Positions 31,108 to 44,344 of a stretch of 64,000 bases of DNA are shown here, piece after piece. Below the pieces are notes generated by a model. The model did no database searches. It was given only the letters and a program-made list of their open reading frames with translations, and was not told the DNA's origin. The stretch spans positions 85,810,981 through 85,874,980 of the forward strand of contig NC_088800.1 of assembly GCF_011386835.1 (NCBI RefSeq), written 5' to 3'. A program made the translations under genes and the position numbers. Within the stretch, counting starts at the first letter, position 1. Every line of letters begins with the position of its first letter. This DNA is from Chrysemys picta bellii (Eukaryota > Chordata > Testudines > Emydidae).

Positions 31108-32488
31108 CATAGAATCATAGAATCTCAGGGTTGGAAGGGACCTCAGGAGGTCATCTAGTCCAACCCCCTGCTTAAAGCAGGACCAATTCCAACTAAATCA
31201 TCCCAGCCGGGGCTTTGTCAAGCCGGGCCTTAAAAACCTCTAAGGATGGAGATTCCACCACCTCCCTAGGTAACCCATTTCACCCTTCACCACCCTCCTG
31301 GTGAAATAGTGTTTCCTAATATCCAACCTAGACCTCCCACACTGCAACTTGAGACCATTGCTCCTTGTTCTGTTATCTGGTACCACTGAGAACAGTCTAG
31401 ATCCATCCTCTTTGGAACCCCCTTCAGGTAGTTGAAGGCTGCTATCAAATCCCCCCTCATTCTTCTCTGCTGCAGACTAAACAATCCCAGTTCCCTCAGC
31501 CTCTCCTCATAAGTCATGTGCTCCAACCCCCTAATAATTTTTGTTGCCCTCCGCTGGACTCTTTCCAATTTTTCCACATCCTCCTTGTAGTGTGGGGCCC
31601 AAAACTGGACACAGTACTCCAGATGAGGCCTCACCAATGTTGAATAGAGGGGAATGATCACATCCCTCGATCTGCTGGCAATGCCCCTACTTATACAGCC
31701 CAAAATGCCATTAGCCTTCTTGGCAACAAGGGCACACTGTTGACTCATATCCAGCTTCTCGTCCACTGTGACCCCTAGGTCCTTTTCTGCAGAACTGCTA
31801 CCTAGCCATTCGGTCCCTAGTCTGTAACAGTGCATGGGATTCTTCCGTCCTAAGTGCAGGACTCTGCACTTGTCCTTGTTGAACCTCATCTGATTTCTTT
31901 TGGCCCAATCCTCTAATTTGTCTAGGTCCCTCTGTATCCGATCCCTACCCTCCAGCATATCTACCACTCCTCCCAGTTTACTGTCATCTGTAAGCTTGCT
32001 GAGAGTGCAATCCATGCCATCCTCCAGAAGATACTGAACAAAACCGGCCCCAGGACTGACCCTTGGGGCACTCCGCTTGATACCAGCTGCCAACTAGACA
32101 TGGAGCCATTGATCACTACCCGTTGAGCCTGACGATCTAACCAGCTTTCTATCCACCTTATAGTCCATTCATCCAGCCCACACTTCTTTAACTTGGCGGC
32201 AAGAATACTGTGGGAGACCGTATCAAAAGCTTTGCTAAAGTCAAGGAATAACACATCCACTGCTTTCCCCTCATCCACAGAGCCAGTTATCTCCTCATGG
32301 AAGGCAATGAGGTTAGGCAGGCACGACTTGCCCTTGGTGAATCCATGCTGACTGTTCCTGATCACTTTCCTCTCCTCAAAGTGCTTCAGAATTGATTCCT
32401 TGAGGATCTGCTCCATGATTTTTCCAGGGATTAAGGTGAGGCTGACTGGCCTGTAGTTCCCCGGATCCTCCTTCTTCCCTTTTTTAAA
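31108..32488 (-). mobile_element. CR1 LINE, 5'-truncated, with broken reverse transcriptase
   Basis: On the minus strand it encodes the reverse transcriptase of a CR1 [37 protein letters not shown], then (in another frame) TDDSKLGG at the catalytic position, where active CR1 has an ADD core, and the C-terminal [10 protein letters not shown] and [13 protein letters not shown]. The two parts lie in different frames (switch near 32030), and an A-to-T change precedes the two aspartates, so it is a dead copy. The 3' end shows the CR1 hallmark, short tandem copies of an attctatg-type octamer (31108-31124). The left break abuts a CA microsatellite. Confidence 0.93.
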
Positions 32489-32511
32489 GCGGTGTTCTCT
32501 CTCTTGTGCGT

Positions 32512-32513
<2 letters not shown>

Positions 32514-32551
<38 letters not shown>
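32514..32551. repeat. (AC)19 microsatellite
   Basis: About 38 bp of AC dinucleotides just beyond the 5' break of the CR1 copy. Confidence 0.97.
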
Positions 32552-32553
<2 letters not shown>

Positions 32554-33731
32554 CATCACTTGCAAAGCAATGCTCCTCCCATTGTGTGATTTCCTTTTCC
32601 TTCCATGTAGAATTTTGCATACAGGGAATGAGCCTCTCTAGGCCTGCCATACGATGGAAGGGAAGGAAAAGGACGGGAAGTTTGGCTTTCTGAGCAGCCA
32701 AACCCCCACAGTTACTTCCATCTTAGACTCATCACCCCCAGCCTGTCTGCAGCACCAGACCCCTGCTATGCAGCATAGCTGCTGGCCCCTGCATTTCCCC
32801 CTAGCAATGCTCTATGAGTGAATGTTGATAACAGGGGCTGTGCTCCCCACACCCAGCCCTTCTCAAGCTTGGTTACCAGGAGGGAAGAAAGGACTGTTGA
32901 TGTCACTTGGGCTTCAAATCTTAGGGCCAGATCTTCAGACTGATGTAAAACCAGCCTAGCTCCGTGATCATTCAACCAGCCTCATTAGTATACAGAGAGC
33001 TCAAGGAGGAAGAATTGTATCCACAAATTCGGTCTGGCCAGATCTCAGTTAGGTTCAGTCTGCTGAATATCGGGACTCATGGGGGCGGGTGGGGGGAGGC
33101 TAAGGAATGTCTGATCTGAAAATAGCAACTGCTCCTCCTCATTTAAGCCATGTATTACTTCGCACCATGCTGGGCCTGAGTAAGCACAGAGGGAGGTGGG
33201 TGAGTCTGTTAGCTTGAGAGCAGATGGGTGGGGGAGATACAATGACGTCTTGCTGCTTGTAATACTGTTCTTTCATTTACATAGCACCTTTAGATCCAGG
33301 GCCACTGAAGTGCAGCCACCTCTGGGGTGGAGGGGAACAGCCAAGTGCACAATACTGCGCAGCAGAGAGGAGGGAGAGAAAGTTTGGCAACCTCCTGCTC
33401 TTACAGGAAGACCCATGGGATGGAGAGCAGGCCTGCAGCCGCTGCTCCAGGAGCTCCTTGAATATTTGTGGTGAATATTCCTGGCAAGTTAGTGCCGACT
33501 GAAGTGTCACAGCAGGTCTCTGCTGCACTGCTCTGCATTGGTAAATCAGCATGTTCAGCTGCCATCTGCCCCTCTCTGAGCAGCTCTGTTGCTGCCGCTC
33601 TGTAGCTGTGTGTTATGCAACATGTGTCCATCGCTGCACAACTGCACCTCAGTGCCTCGCCATCTGTCCCTCCCCACTGCCTGGGGCTGGCATTGCTGCT
33701 CACCCTCCCCCCCCAATTCCCTGCACCCCAC

Positions 33732-33896
33732 TTTTTTGACAAAAGTGGGCATTTGGCCCGTTCGCTCTTGCAAACTGATCAAATCGGCAAGAGCAAAGGG
33801 AACAAACGCCCATTGTTGTAAAAAAACAGTTGGGATGGCTGGGAAAGGGCTTAAAAAAGGGACTGTCCCGGCCAAAATAGGCTGTGCGGTCACCCT
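33732..33896. mobile_element. DNA transposon fragment with imperfect palindrome
   Basis: ttttttgacaaaagtgggca and ctcttgcaaactgatcaaat pair imperfectly with the following half (gcaagagcaaagggaacaaa, then cgcccattgttgtaaaaaaa), giving arms of about 48 bp. The piece runs on to gactgtcccggcc and ends in gcggtcaccct near 33896, a pattern I associate with a common turtle DNA element. Left end not found. Confidence 0.45.
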
Positions 33897-34740
33897 CTCC
33901 CAGTGCCGGTCTTTCAGCCTGTCGGAGCTGCACAGCGAGTCTGAACCCGGCTCCAGGATGCGTTGGGAGGAACTGCAAAGCCTGATGCTCTTGTGCTTTT
34001 GCTGCAGGCCAGGTGGGGAGCCAGGAGCGGGATGTAGCCGGTTTCTTCCTCGGCTTGTAGCTGTTGTAACTGCGGAGCTGTGTGCAGATCTGAGCTCGCC
34101 CCAGGGGCTGCTGGGAGTAGGCTGGGGTGGGAGCTTGCTGATGCAGTTGACTATTGCTCCTGACAGACTGGCCTCTCTGACTCATGTGCCTTATGTAACA
34201 CACCCGCTCAGTGGCATGTCATCGCCTGCCGTCAAAAGGAATGCCTTGCTGCATGGACTGCGGGGCTGCTGCACCCAAAACCTCACCGGTAGTGCCTCGG
34301 CAGTGACTCTCTCAGCAGTGGTGGGCAGGGAGATTAGCTAGCAACCTGACGCTTGCACACGTCCTGTCTGGTCCAGGATTCTCCTCCCTCTTCCCCCAGA
34401 CAACAGGAGACTCTCTTGTAATGCCCACAGTAAGGGATTCCCGGAGTGAGGTGTGATAGCATTGCCTTACGCTTCACTTTTCCTCCCTGGGCTTCCCCAT
34501 GTCCATCATCTCCACTCATTGCAGGCGCTCTGGGGCAGGGGCTGGGCATGTCGTCGCTGTCGCTGATGTGCCCTGGCATGCTGACGTGCTATGCAATAAC
34601 ACGCTCCAGGGAACCCTGCTGTCCGCCTGCAATGGGGACGATGCAGCTAGACAGATCCAGCTGCCCACCAAGGCTTTGTGGTTCTAACCTTAGCCCTTGT
34701 CGCCCATCTATCTCCGAGTGCTTTCCAGAGGAAGGGAAGT

Positions 34741-34875
34741 GACGTCCTCCTCCAATCACAGACGGGGAAACTGAGGCCCAGTGAAGGGACTTGCCCAAAG
34801 TCTCACAGCAGGTTAGTGTCTGAGCTGGGAACAGAACCCAGTTGTGCTGAGTCCCAGTCTAGTCCCCTGGGGTTA
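34741..34875 (-). repeat. MIR-like SINE
   Basis: gacggggaaactgaggccca, gggacttgcccaaagtctca and cagaacccagttgtgctg: the reverse-complement core and tail, moderately diverged. Confidence 0.75.
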
Positions 34876-37800
34876 GGATGTACAACTGGGAGTACAACAG
34901 TCGGTTGCTTTTCCTTCCTGTGACCTTCCTCTTCTTGTGCCTCTTGACTTCTCGGTGCCTCACTGCTAGAGCTGACAGGGAAATGGGGACCTGCTTTCCT
35001 GGGGAAACCGTCCAGTGGGGAAACAACCTGGGAAAACTAGAAAAATTAAGGAAGTTTGTGAGCGCCTGTTTTCTCCACTTGTGGGTGTTTCCCGCAATGT
35101 TTGCCAGTTGGAAAACACTGTGAAAAGTGGGGGGTTGGTTTTTTTCACACTTTTGACCTTTTTTTTTCAGCTGGGGAGGGGAATTCAGTGTTACCTTGTG
35201 TTACTTTCTTGCCCTTAAAGAATGTTACTCTCAAAAAAATGTAATACCAGAAACCGGGGGGCAGGGTTTTTATCCAGAAACTTTTTATTCAGAAACGTTT
35301 TTTAAAAATGGGAAAACTTCATCAGACAAGGGTTGTTGTTTTTTTGTGAAAAATTTTGTTTCCTCTGAAATCCCATTTGTTTCAGTGAAAAACACTTATT
35401 GTTGAAAAAATGTCTCCTTTATTTCTTCCTCTGAAAAATGGGGAATGTCCCACCGGTGGACAGCCCAGCTGTGGCGTGTACTTCGACGTAGGGCAGTTGA
35501 ATAGTCTAGGAACTCCTAACCTACGATCAGAGAGTCCTGTTAGTGATGAAATGTGTATCCTTTAGCACCATCCAGCTACTCTCATCACTACAGGTGCATG
35601 TCAAAGCATAGAGACCCATACTCTGCTTTTCTATACTGATGCATTTCCGTTGACTTCAATGGGATTTGCACTGGCATCACAGAGCAGAAATTGACCAACA
35701 ATATTTAATTTCCTCAGTGCAATCAGTGTCTGGGGTGGGGAGCTTGGATCTTCCCCTGCTCTTTTTCTGAACACCATGTTTCCATCTAGCTGCCGCCATT
35801 GCATCCTACTATGTGTAATGACATGTTATCAACCCTGGGCAATTCTGGGGACACTGAAACTGGGGTAGCCAGGGAGCAACGGGTGTATGTGCGTTGTGGA
35901 GTGTAACAGTGGGAAAATATTTGCTGTTTTCTATTAAAGCCAGATCCAAAGGGCAAACCCTCCTCTGAGATGAAAACTTGGTTAAGGAGCGATGCAGGAG
36001 AGACAAGGTATACCAGGCCCTCCTCCTCAGCAGCCCCATTTAGGCAGAGAAATGGGATGGATTCACTCAGATAGTTACAATTCTCTTAGGCAGAAATTCT
36101 TGGTACCTAATTCATTTTATTATCCCTCACGACATGTCTGTAAATACCTGAGGCGCACAAGGTGGAATGTTATTAACACTTACAGGGCCAGGTGAAAACC
36201 TGTCAGTCTGAAAAGCCTCTTGTTCTGCAGAGATTATACCACTGTATTTAGCCAGATATTCTTTGGGGTAAAAAAAAAAAAAAATCTTAGCTCCTTCAGT
36301 TCTTTTGACACTCGAGGGAAGGCAGTTGGTGCAAAGCCAACTGCTCGCTTGGAGGACAAAGAGGTTGTTCCTCCCGATGAAATGGTGCAAAGCAAAAGTC
36401 ATACCGCTCTCTCCTCTTCCCCAGCCCCTTCTTGTATCCCTCCCACATCCTGTGTTTTATACGTCGATTTTATGAGAGTCCTGCTGGAGGCTATCACAGG
36501 GAGAGCATGTCTTGTGAGAATGATACTGATAGCAGAAAGCCTGAAGTACAGGGCCGAGTGTTAAAGAGACACCGCATCTCAGCAATATAAAGCACCGTGA
36601 GAGATCCACATGGCTGGGAGCGCAATCAGTACCGTGCGCTTACTGCTAAAGAGATCAGCAATGCTATCTATTTCTAAATGTCCTTACCTGTGATGTGTTA
36701 ACTTCTCTGGTCTGGATACATTGAAAGTGTCTTCACAAACTAAGGCTCTGATCTAAGATCTAAGCATGTGCTGAATTTTGCCCATGACGTGCAGTCCCAT
36801 TGACGCACGTCAGCCTTTGCTTGACTGAGGCCTAAACAACTATTTCTGCTGTTTGTTCACTTTCGTTGCTTACTGCTCTGCTCTGAAAGCTAAGATCAAT
36901 TTCACCTTTGCTTCTGGTCCGTTTCGTACTGGGTCTAATCCTGCTGTCAGTGAACTACTGACTTCATGCTGGATTTTTAAAGGGTCTTACACTGAGCACC
37001 CAACTCCCATTGACACGAGTGTCTATTTCCCTTAGGCTCCTCCGACAATCACAGCCTGAGGTGGGAGCAGGCTCGGGACCGTTGACGTCTTTGATAGCAC
37101 AATGCTAGCGGTGGGGATGTGTCTTCATTTTATTTTTGCTGATGTTTTGAAATCGAAAACGATCTTTTGAAAAAATGAATTTATGAAAAGTTGTTGAAGC
37201 TATTTCTTTATTAGCTTTCCCTTCTTTGATTTTCTTTTTCACAACCCAACTGATCCAACTCAGCTGCAGTCTAAATGTGACCTCATTGCTACCTCCAGCA
37301 GCCCCCACTCCTTTTGTTTCCTTCTGATAAGATAGAGGCAAAGGCCAGTGCCACTTTCCACTGGAACTTCCTGGGCGTGCCGCGGGAGCATCAACCGTCA
37401 GCAGAGATTCTGTAGCGGGTCCATGCAGTTCTGCAGCAAGGTTGGTTTGCTGCGAGCAGATGTCCCCTTGTGACGTTTGCCCTTTTGTTTCCCTTGGAAA
37501 TCTCCGGGCCTGGTTGGTGCTGTGAGGTGCTTCTTAGCCCGTTTTTTAGGTGCTCAAACAAATAAGAGCAATATCGCACTGCAAGGAAAATGATGGATGT
37601 CTACACTAAAGAGCTGGAAGTCTGGTATTTGTACCATCACAAGCCTGTGTGACAATCACGCTGCTCAGCCCAGCAACACTATTGTGAAACAAAAGGAACC
37701 CAAGGGAAAGTGGGAGCAGGCAGGCTGGATCAGATCCAGTTTCTATCTGAATCAGTGTCTTGTCTCTGACATGTGCCAGCACCAAAGCTAGATAATAAAA

Positions 37801-39889
37801 CCAGGTGACTTGTTTGTTTGGGGCTTGGGCAACTGGTAGGGAGGAGCCCAGCAGTACCACTACCTACTCTCCTGGCTACTCTGGCCTAACCCCAGCGCCC
37901 CCTGGTTAGTGCTGATAACGTGCATTGCATCTGCTCCTGCCCGTGTCTGGCAATGCTGGTCTCACCCTTGGCTGGGAGGGTAGGGGGTGTTGCTTCAGAA
38001 TGCCATTGGCCACAGGGGGTCACTCAGCTCTCGCCCCCTTTTACAAGGGCTGTGCCTGTGGTGTGGCAGGGAGCTGAGGTGCTGAGACTCTCAGGACTGA
38101 GCCTGGAGCTTGAGCTCTGATCAGCTGCTCTTAAACACTAACCTAGAAGATCAAACTGCACAGCGAAGACCAGAGACTCCAGTACAGAATGGGTCACTGT
38201 TTGAGAAGCCTAGTGAATAGCCAGAGGTAGATAATCCCTCATCTCCAAGGGTGAAATTCACGCCTGTGCAGCGGGCATGGGTGGCACTTTAAACCCCCAG
38301 CATAGGTCCCTGTGCCGGCCGGCTGCGGAGGGCTGAATTCTGCAGAGAGCAGCAGAAAATGATCCAATGTTCTCAGATTTCAAAACAACTGGGACACTGA
38401 GACTCTCTGGTTACTTTCTAGCCCTTTGGAAGCACATGCAGCAACGGTGCCACTTCCTACGGGGTGGACAGCAAACCTTCTCTGGGCAGAAACTGCCTTG
38501 GACCCAGCTTGAGGGAAAACTGGCCTTAGCTGATACCGATATCACTTTCCTGTGTGGAAAAGCCTCAGTTTTGCTTTCTTTAAAATGGGTGTGACTGGGC
38601 TAACGCGAGGCTTCCATCGTTATCAGGGGGCGACGGGGGATTGCAGTGGAGTCATTAGCAAGGCGCAGCTCTCCTGGGTGGAACCTTTCTCCCTTCCAGC
38701 AGCAGCAGCAGCGGAACGCGAACCATCCTGCAGCAGTCTGTAAAACCGGCGGTTACCTGAGCCTGTCTGCTCTGAGGGGACAGGCAAAGCAACAGTGAGG
38801 CCACAGATGCGGATGCCCGGGATATTGCTTTGTAGCTCTTAATTCCTCTTATGATACAAGTCATCCACAGAGCCCTTTCTCACAAACAGACATCGATCTC
38901 TGGAATGAGGCTCTTGGCAGGGGAGCAGACTGACCGTCGAAAGGCCCCTCATTCTTCACCAGCTTTTTCCTGCTGAAGACTTATTAAGAGGTCGACTGAA
39001 CCAAGAATCAATCTGAGCCTTCGTCTGACCTAAATCACCAAGCTCTGGGGTTGAGCCCCGCCAGCAAAGACAAAAAGAAAAAAAAGTTTTTAAAATTCGC
39101 TCTGGCCTTTGCACTTGCAGGTTTCAGTTGGGACCAGGAGCAGAAATTCCTACAGACAAGCTCTTCTCACTGGGCTGTGTATAATACAGAACTGAAATGG
39201 CTGGGATGTTGTTTCCCGTCTGTTTTTGTTGCAGGGACACTTGCAGCCTGCTCTCCTGAAAATCCAGAGCTTTGGAGCCTTCGGATAGTTTTAGGTGCTT
39301 TTATTAAACTGACCCTTTGGAATTTCTCCCAACATTCCTTCTCCGGGTCAGGAAATAAGCCCTTGGAAAGGGTAAGGTGCATAATGTGGTGGGATCTATT
39401 TAACTTTCCTTTACTCTCCCCGAAGTCATATTGTTTGAGACTGATGGGGGCGGGGGGAGAGGAGGAGAGGCAGGCATTCATCCATCTTCCTCCAGCAAGG
39501 CATCAACCTAGCAGGAAGCTACTGAAAATTACCGGCTATCTCCAGTATATGGCAGCGGCAGCAGAGTGACAGGCGTAGCTGGAGAGCCCATCCCAAGGGA
39601 AGCCAATTGGATAATAATGCAGGAAGAAGAGAAGGTGGAAAACCTTTCATTTATTGGGGAAGAGAGTTGGTGAACTCATCCCCACTGACAATACGGTAGC
39701 TCCCATCTCCGTGGTTCGCTCCCAGCTCCTGCTTTGCATCGTGTGTCGCTTTGTAACGGCACCGGCCAAATAAAATAACGATTCGGTGACAAAAATAAGC
39801 AGTTGGCAAGCTACCTTTTCTCAAGCTGGACCAGAGGCTGTTTCCTCCAAGAGAGGGTTTAACGCTCTCCACAACGGAAGTGGCCACAT

Positions 39890-40665
39890 CGATGCAAGAG
39901 CATATCTATTCAAGGGACACCATCATAGGCCCCAACCACATCAGCCACCGTCAGGGGCTCGTTCACCCGCACATCTACCAATGTGATCTATGCCATCATG
40001 TGCCAGCAATGCCCCTCTGCCATGTACATTGGCCAAACCGGACAGTCTCTACGCAAAAGAATAAATGGACACAAATCTGACATCAGGAATCATAACATTC
40101 AAAAACCAGTTGGAGAACACTTCAACCTCCCTGGACACTCAATAAGAGACTTAAAAGTGGCCATTCTTCATCAAAAAAACTTCAAAAACAGATTCCAACA
40201 AGAAACTGCAGAAATGGAATTAATTTGCAAACTGGACACCATCAAATTAGGCCTGAATGGAGACTGGGAGTGGATGGGTCACTGCAAAAACTAATTTCCC
40301 CTCTGCTGCTACTCACATCTTCTTGTCAACTGTTTGAAATGGGCCGCCTTGTTTACATTGCCCTCATTACCACTACAAAAGTGATTTTTCCTCCCTTGGT
40401 ATTCTACTGTTGAGAATAGCCCACTTCCACTTTAATTGAGTTGTCTCGTTAGCACTGACCCCCCACTTGGTAAGGCAACTCCCATCTTTTCATGGACTGT
40501 GTATATATATACCCGTCTACTGTATTTTCCACTCCATGCATCCGATGAAGTGGGTTTTAGCCCACGAAAGCTTATGCTCAAATAAATGTGTTAGTCTCTA
40601 AGGTGCCACAAGGACTCCTCGTTGTTTTTGCGGATACAGAGTAACACGGCTGCCCCTCTGAAACC
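39890..40665 (+). mobile_element. Penelope-like element, 3' part with GIY-YIG endonuclease
   Basis: Codes on the plus strand for a C-terminal endonuclease of the GIY-YIG type: VIYAIMCQQCPSAMYIGQTG, then QSLRKRINGHKSDI and VGEHFNLPGHS, ending in a stop just after 40294 (open from about 39960). Such a domain after the reverse transcriptase is the mark of Penelope-like retroelements. No reverse transcriptase is present, so it is 5' truncated. The 3' tail (about 40540-40665: cacgaaagcttatgctcaaa, ggtgccacaaggactcctcg, gtaacacggctgcccctctg) is the tail reused at 17.6 and 20.0 kb. Confidence 0.85.
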
Positions 40666-43490
40666 TGTTAGTATAAATGGTAACGCTTGCCTGTGCGGGC
40701 AAGCCCCGAGTTACAGAGAGGTGAATTTACTAGGTAACCAAAGGCAAGTCCGTGCGGCAGAGATGGGGAAGAGCATCTCTAGCTCCTGACTCCTCTCATG
40801 CTCCCCCTGAGGAGCACTACCTGGGCCGTGTGTACTCCAGTGTACCAATACAGGGTACAAGACACACAGCCATGTATCTGCTCCTTTCCGGCTCGTGCGC
40901 ACAGGTCCTGTTCGAGTACCTACCCTCTTCAGCCTGCCCTCTCTCTGGCTCTCAGAAGCCAAGGCCTGCCTATCCTGGCCGTTTGGAAAAAGCCCCAGAA
41001 ACAAGATTTGTCCCACACAATGTAACTGCTTGTTCTATACTGCAGTGGGGATTCCTGATACGGCTCTAGTACCCACTCTTTGAAACTGGGGGGAAACCTC
41101 CCTCCGGCACTTGGTCCCACACTTGGCTTCTCCGTCCATATTCACTGCCTCCCCTCTTGCATTCTCTGTGATCCGTGGGGGCCAGGCCGACACTGAGCTA
41201 ACGTCCCATGGGGCCCTCTTGAGAAGGGTGTTTGCTCCCATTGTCCCACCTCCTACTGCACAAAGTCTCCACCGGTTTCCTTTCCCTAGATGAGCGGCAG
41301 AGTCCCTGAATGACAGCATGTCTTAGAGAGAGGGACCAATTTTCCTCCAATGGAACGAGTGAGGGTCTCTTAGCTCCATCCAAGGTTGCAGATGTTTCTA
41401 CGTAAAAGTTGCTTTGGCCAGCACAAGGATTGTTCCCTGCAGCCCACTCTCCTGTCTATTGTGGTTTGACGTGTCTCAAGTCATCAGACTTTGGTCCGTT
41501 CTCTTGGAGACTTCCACAGCCTAATTTCTCATGCCTGGAAAATGTTTCCTGACTTCAGCTGACATTTTCCTCCTGCTGATTCCAGCCCGCCCCTTCTCAC
41601 CCACCACGATCGCTTGCCATTGTGTGGTTCTCGTGCATTTGATTGCTCGGTTTCAGATTGCACGCGCTCAGGGGCAGGCACCTTCCTTGGCTTCTTTGCT
41701 TAAAGCTCTATGCACAAAAGAGAGCACGCCAGATGCTCCCTTGCCCTGCCCCTGGTGTTGTCTCTTACACCAGTGCAAAGCAGGGGAGCAGACTGCTTCC
41801 AGGTCAGGATGGTAGAGGTTGACACCATGTCGCAGGGGCATGAACAATGGCACATGGGGCAAGGTCTGGGAGAATCAGCCGTACTGTTTCTATATTGCAT
41901 TCCGTGGCGATTTCAGATCCTCCCACCCGCCATCTGGAGACTTCCTAGGGGTTTGTGTCTGCCCAGACGCTGAAGCTCGGGGAGGGGAGTCACTGAAGAC
42001 AGGACCCACTTGGTAACATGTGTAAGGACAAAAGGGAAAATCAAATGACTTTAAAAACTCTCTTTCGAACTGGCTGGAGAGGCTGAGGAATCCCCTGGGG
42101 AAGAGACAGAGGTTAAGGAATAACCAATACAGTCCAGCAGCTCACCTCAGCCCCAATGGCTTCTCTCCCTCAAAGCAGAGCAAGGGTTCGAGCTTGCCCC
42201 AAGGTGACAGCTTTGATGGCCTGAAACTCATGGAGCAGCACAGCCAGGTGGGCTTTTTGTATTTGAAGTCTTCTCAAAAGAGAAGCCATGAGAGAGTGAG
42301 GCTGCACGTGCAGTGATGCTGGGGACAGGGCTTTTAAAAGAGGACAAAGCCCTAGCACCAGTCTGACGGTTAATGTATATTGTCGCAGTGCCTGGCACCC
42401 AGCTCGCAGGGGAAAGGCAAGTCTGAGAGGGGGCAATAGAAGGCTTGGCTGCGTGAAATGGAGAGAGAGCAGCGTCCATCCAGCTCCGTGCGAAACAACC
42501 TGATGCTCTTACTTGTTTCATGTGGCTGTGCACAGAGAATACAGGAGAATGTCTAGTGGCAGAGCGCGCACACACACACACACACTCTGACAAAATGCCA
42601 GAGGAAACATGCAGTTTCAGCCAGTGTTGTCTCCAGTGAAGATCTTCCCCAGGCGGCGCTGCGAATCGGCCATGTTCACTACATCCGTGCTCTCCCCAGG
42701 CACTGCAGCCCCTCGTGCAGGGGGAGGAAGTGGTTACAATAGACTGATCTCGTTTCGTGAGATGGTGTCTATCCTGTAAACAAAATTGCCCCAGCACCTT
42801 CACACCCAGAAACAAAAGAACCCTTAGATTTCTATTTATAACTTTTCTAACGGAAAACCTGTCCCTGCAAACCAGCAGTCCCATATGCTCTCTGTGTGTC
42901 TTGTAAGTACCTAGGTAATGGATACAATCAGACTGGTTATGAGATATATGCTTTGTGGGCCCAAATGAATCCCTGGATTAATCCCAGTGCTGCCAGTGGT
43001 GTTATGCCCAAGGCTAACCTGGTCCTGTCTGTGTCTAACACCCATTGCCGATGGTTCTGTTTTGATGACCTTGCCCAAATGCTGACCCAGCACACTGGTT
43101 TGACGAAGGGGAGGCACAGTCACTGCCACTGCTGAGGAAGTGCCCTTGATCCTATCAGAGGATCTGGTGTGATGCTTTCCATTTTAACCCCCTTCTTTAC
43201 TACAGAACAGCCCTGAGGTGGCAGGCCGGGAGTCTGCTTCATGCACAAAGGCTTCAAAGGCAACTAGTAATTTGCCTGGCATTTCATCCTCTAACCACCC
43301 TGTATTTATCTTTGAGTTCTATGTTTTAAGCCTCAGATGGTCTCAGCTATAATCCGCCGCGTCGCTGCTGCCTGATCACGCTGTGGGCGGCATACTCTGA
43401 GCAATCCCTGCTTAACCCAGGCCCCTGAGCCCCTCCTGCTACAGAACTCTCCTTTGCTTTTCCCCGCACTGGCTGGGTGAGGGGTGTCTG

Positions 43491-43690
43491 TGGCTGGGCT
43501 GTGTCCACACGGCAGAGCCTATGCCAGCATAGCTCGGATGGCATAGCCCTGTAGTCTAGGTGCAGAATACACCGAAAGGAGTTTCTAGGCCAATGTAGGA
43601 ACATCACCTCCTGGGACGATGTTAGCTACGTCACCAGAAGCACTCTGCCAGCACAGTGTGTTTACACGGGGGGTTTGGTTGGCAGGGCTG
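43491..43690. mobile_element. Possible TIR DNA transposon (Harbinger-like), worn
   Basis: ggctgtgtccacacggcaga at the left and ccagcacagtgtgtttacac at the right resemble, in reverse orientation, ends of turtle MITEs of the gtccacac/gtgtagac type. Inner motifs such as atgccagcatagctcggatg fit. No target duplication could be set. Confidence 0.4.
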
Positions 43691-44109
43691 TGTGGGTCGG
43701 GGTGTGGGAAGGTGGGTCGGAGTGCGCAGGAGACGGTGAGTGTTTGGAGGAGATGGTAGCTGTAACCGGGTGCAGACGAATGCAGGCTGTTAAATATATT
43801 CGTGGGCGGTTTTTAAATAATGCCATTTGATCATTCTTGTTCACGTGACCAAAAATACCCTTGGGTTATTGGCTGCAAAACAGCCCTGCTGAAGGCAAAA
43901 GTCTGCACGTGCTCTGGCCCAGCCCTGAGCCTCTCTTCTCCACTGGGCCTCCTGGCAGGGAAGAAGCCAGTTCTCCTAGGTGAGGATAAAGCCTGGGGGG
44001 CCTAGGACATTGGACCCCCTCCTCCTCAATGTCCTGGGGTTGCATTTGTCCCTCAGGTCACTTCCTCCTCCTCTCCCTCCTCATCTTCCCTAAATCCACC
44101 CCATCCCTA

Positions 44110-44285
44110 ACACTGCTAATTCCTAGCGCCTGCATAGCACTTTACCAAGGAGGGCAGGAGCATTACCCCTGTTTTCACAGAAAGGGAAACTGAGGTACAG
44201 AGCCTTACTCAAGATCAGCCAGCAACAGAACTGGGACTAGACCCCAGGTTTGCTGAGGCCCAGTCTAGTAGCCACAAGGCCCCGC
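44110..44285 (-). repeat. MIR-like SINE
   Basis: agcactttaccaaggaggg, acagaaagggaaactgaggt and aactgggactagaccccagg follow the reverse-complement order of the SINE. Confidence 0.7.
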
Positions 44286-44344
44286 TCCCTCCCCAGCCTG
44301 CCTGTGGATTGTAGTAGTGGTTGGAGAGCAAGCGAGTTCAGGAG

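Larger units (their letters stand above)
32552..39889. other. Intergenic sequence, few repeats
   Basis: A stretch of 7.3 kb. Recognised are a palindrome-containing transposon end (33732-33896) and a MIR-like SINE (about 34741-34875). The region 35000-35440 is rich in tttt/gaaaa motifs and may be a worn DNA transposon. An A-run lies near 36270. No exon is supported. A 250-codon plus-strand frame at 33589-34341 crosses the transposon end and shows no domain. Confidence 0.6.
40666..44344. other. Intergenic sequence, no gene recognised
   Basis: Contains a short (AC)n near 42569-42584, a worn DNA-transposon piece (about 43491-43690) and a MIR-like SINE (about 44110-44285). A 218-codon minus-strand frame (42228-42884) crosses the AC repeat and has no domain. 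Confidence 0.6.

Noticed and set aside
33589..34341. 250-codon plus-strand frame
   Set aside because: It crosses a palindromic transposon end and has no recognisable domain.
42228..42884. 218-codon minus-strand frame
   Set aside because: It includes an AC microsatellite and shows no domain.
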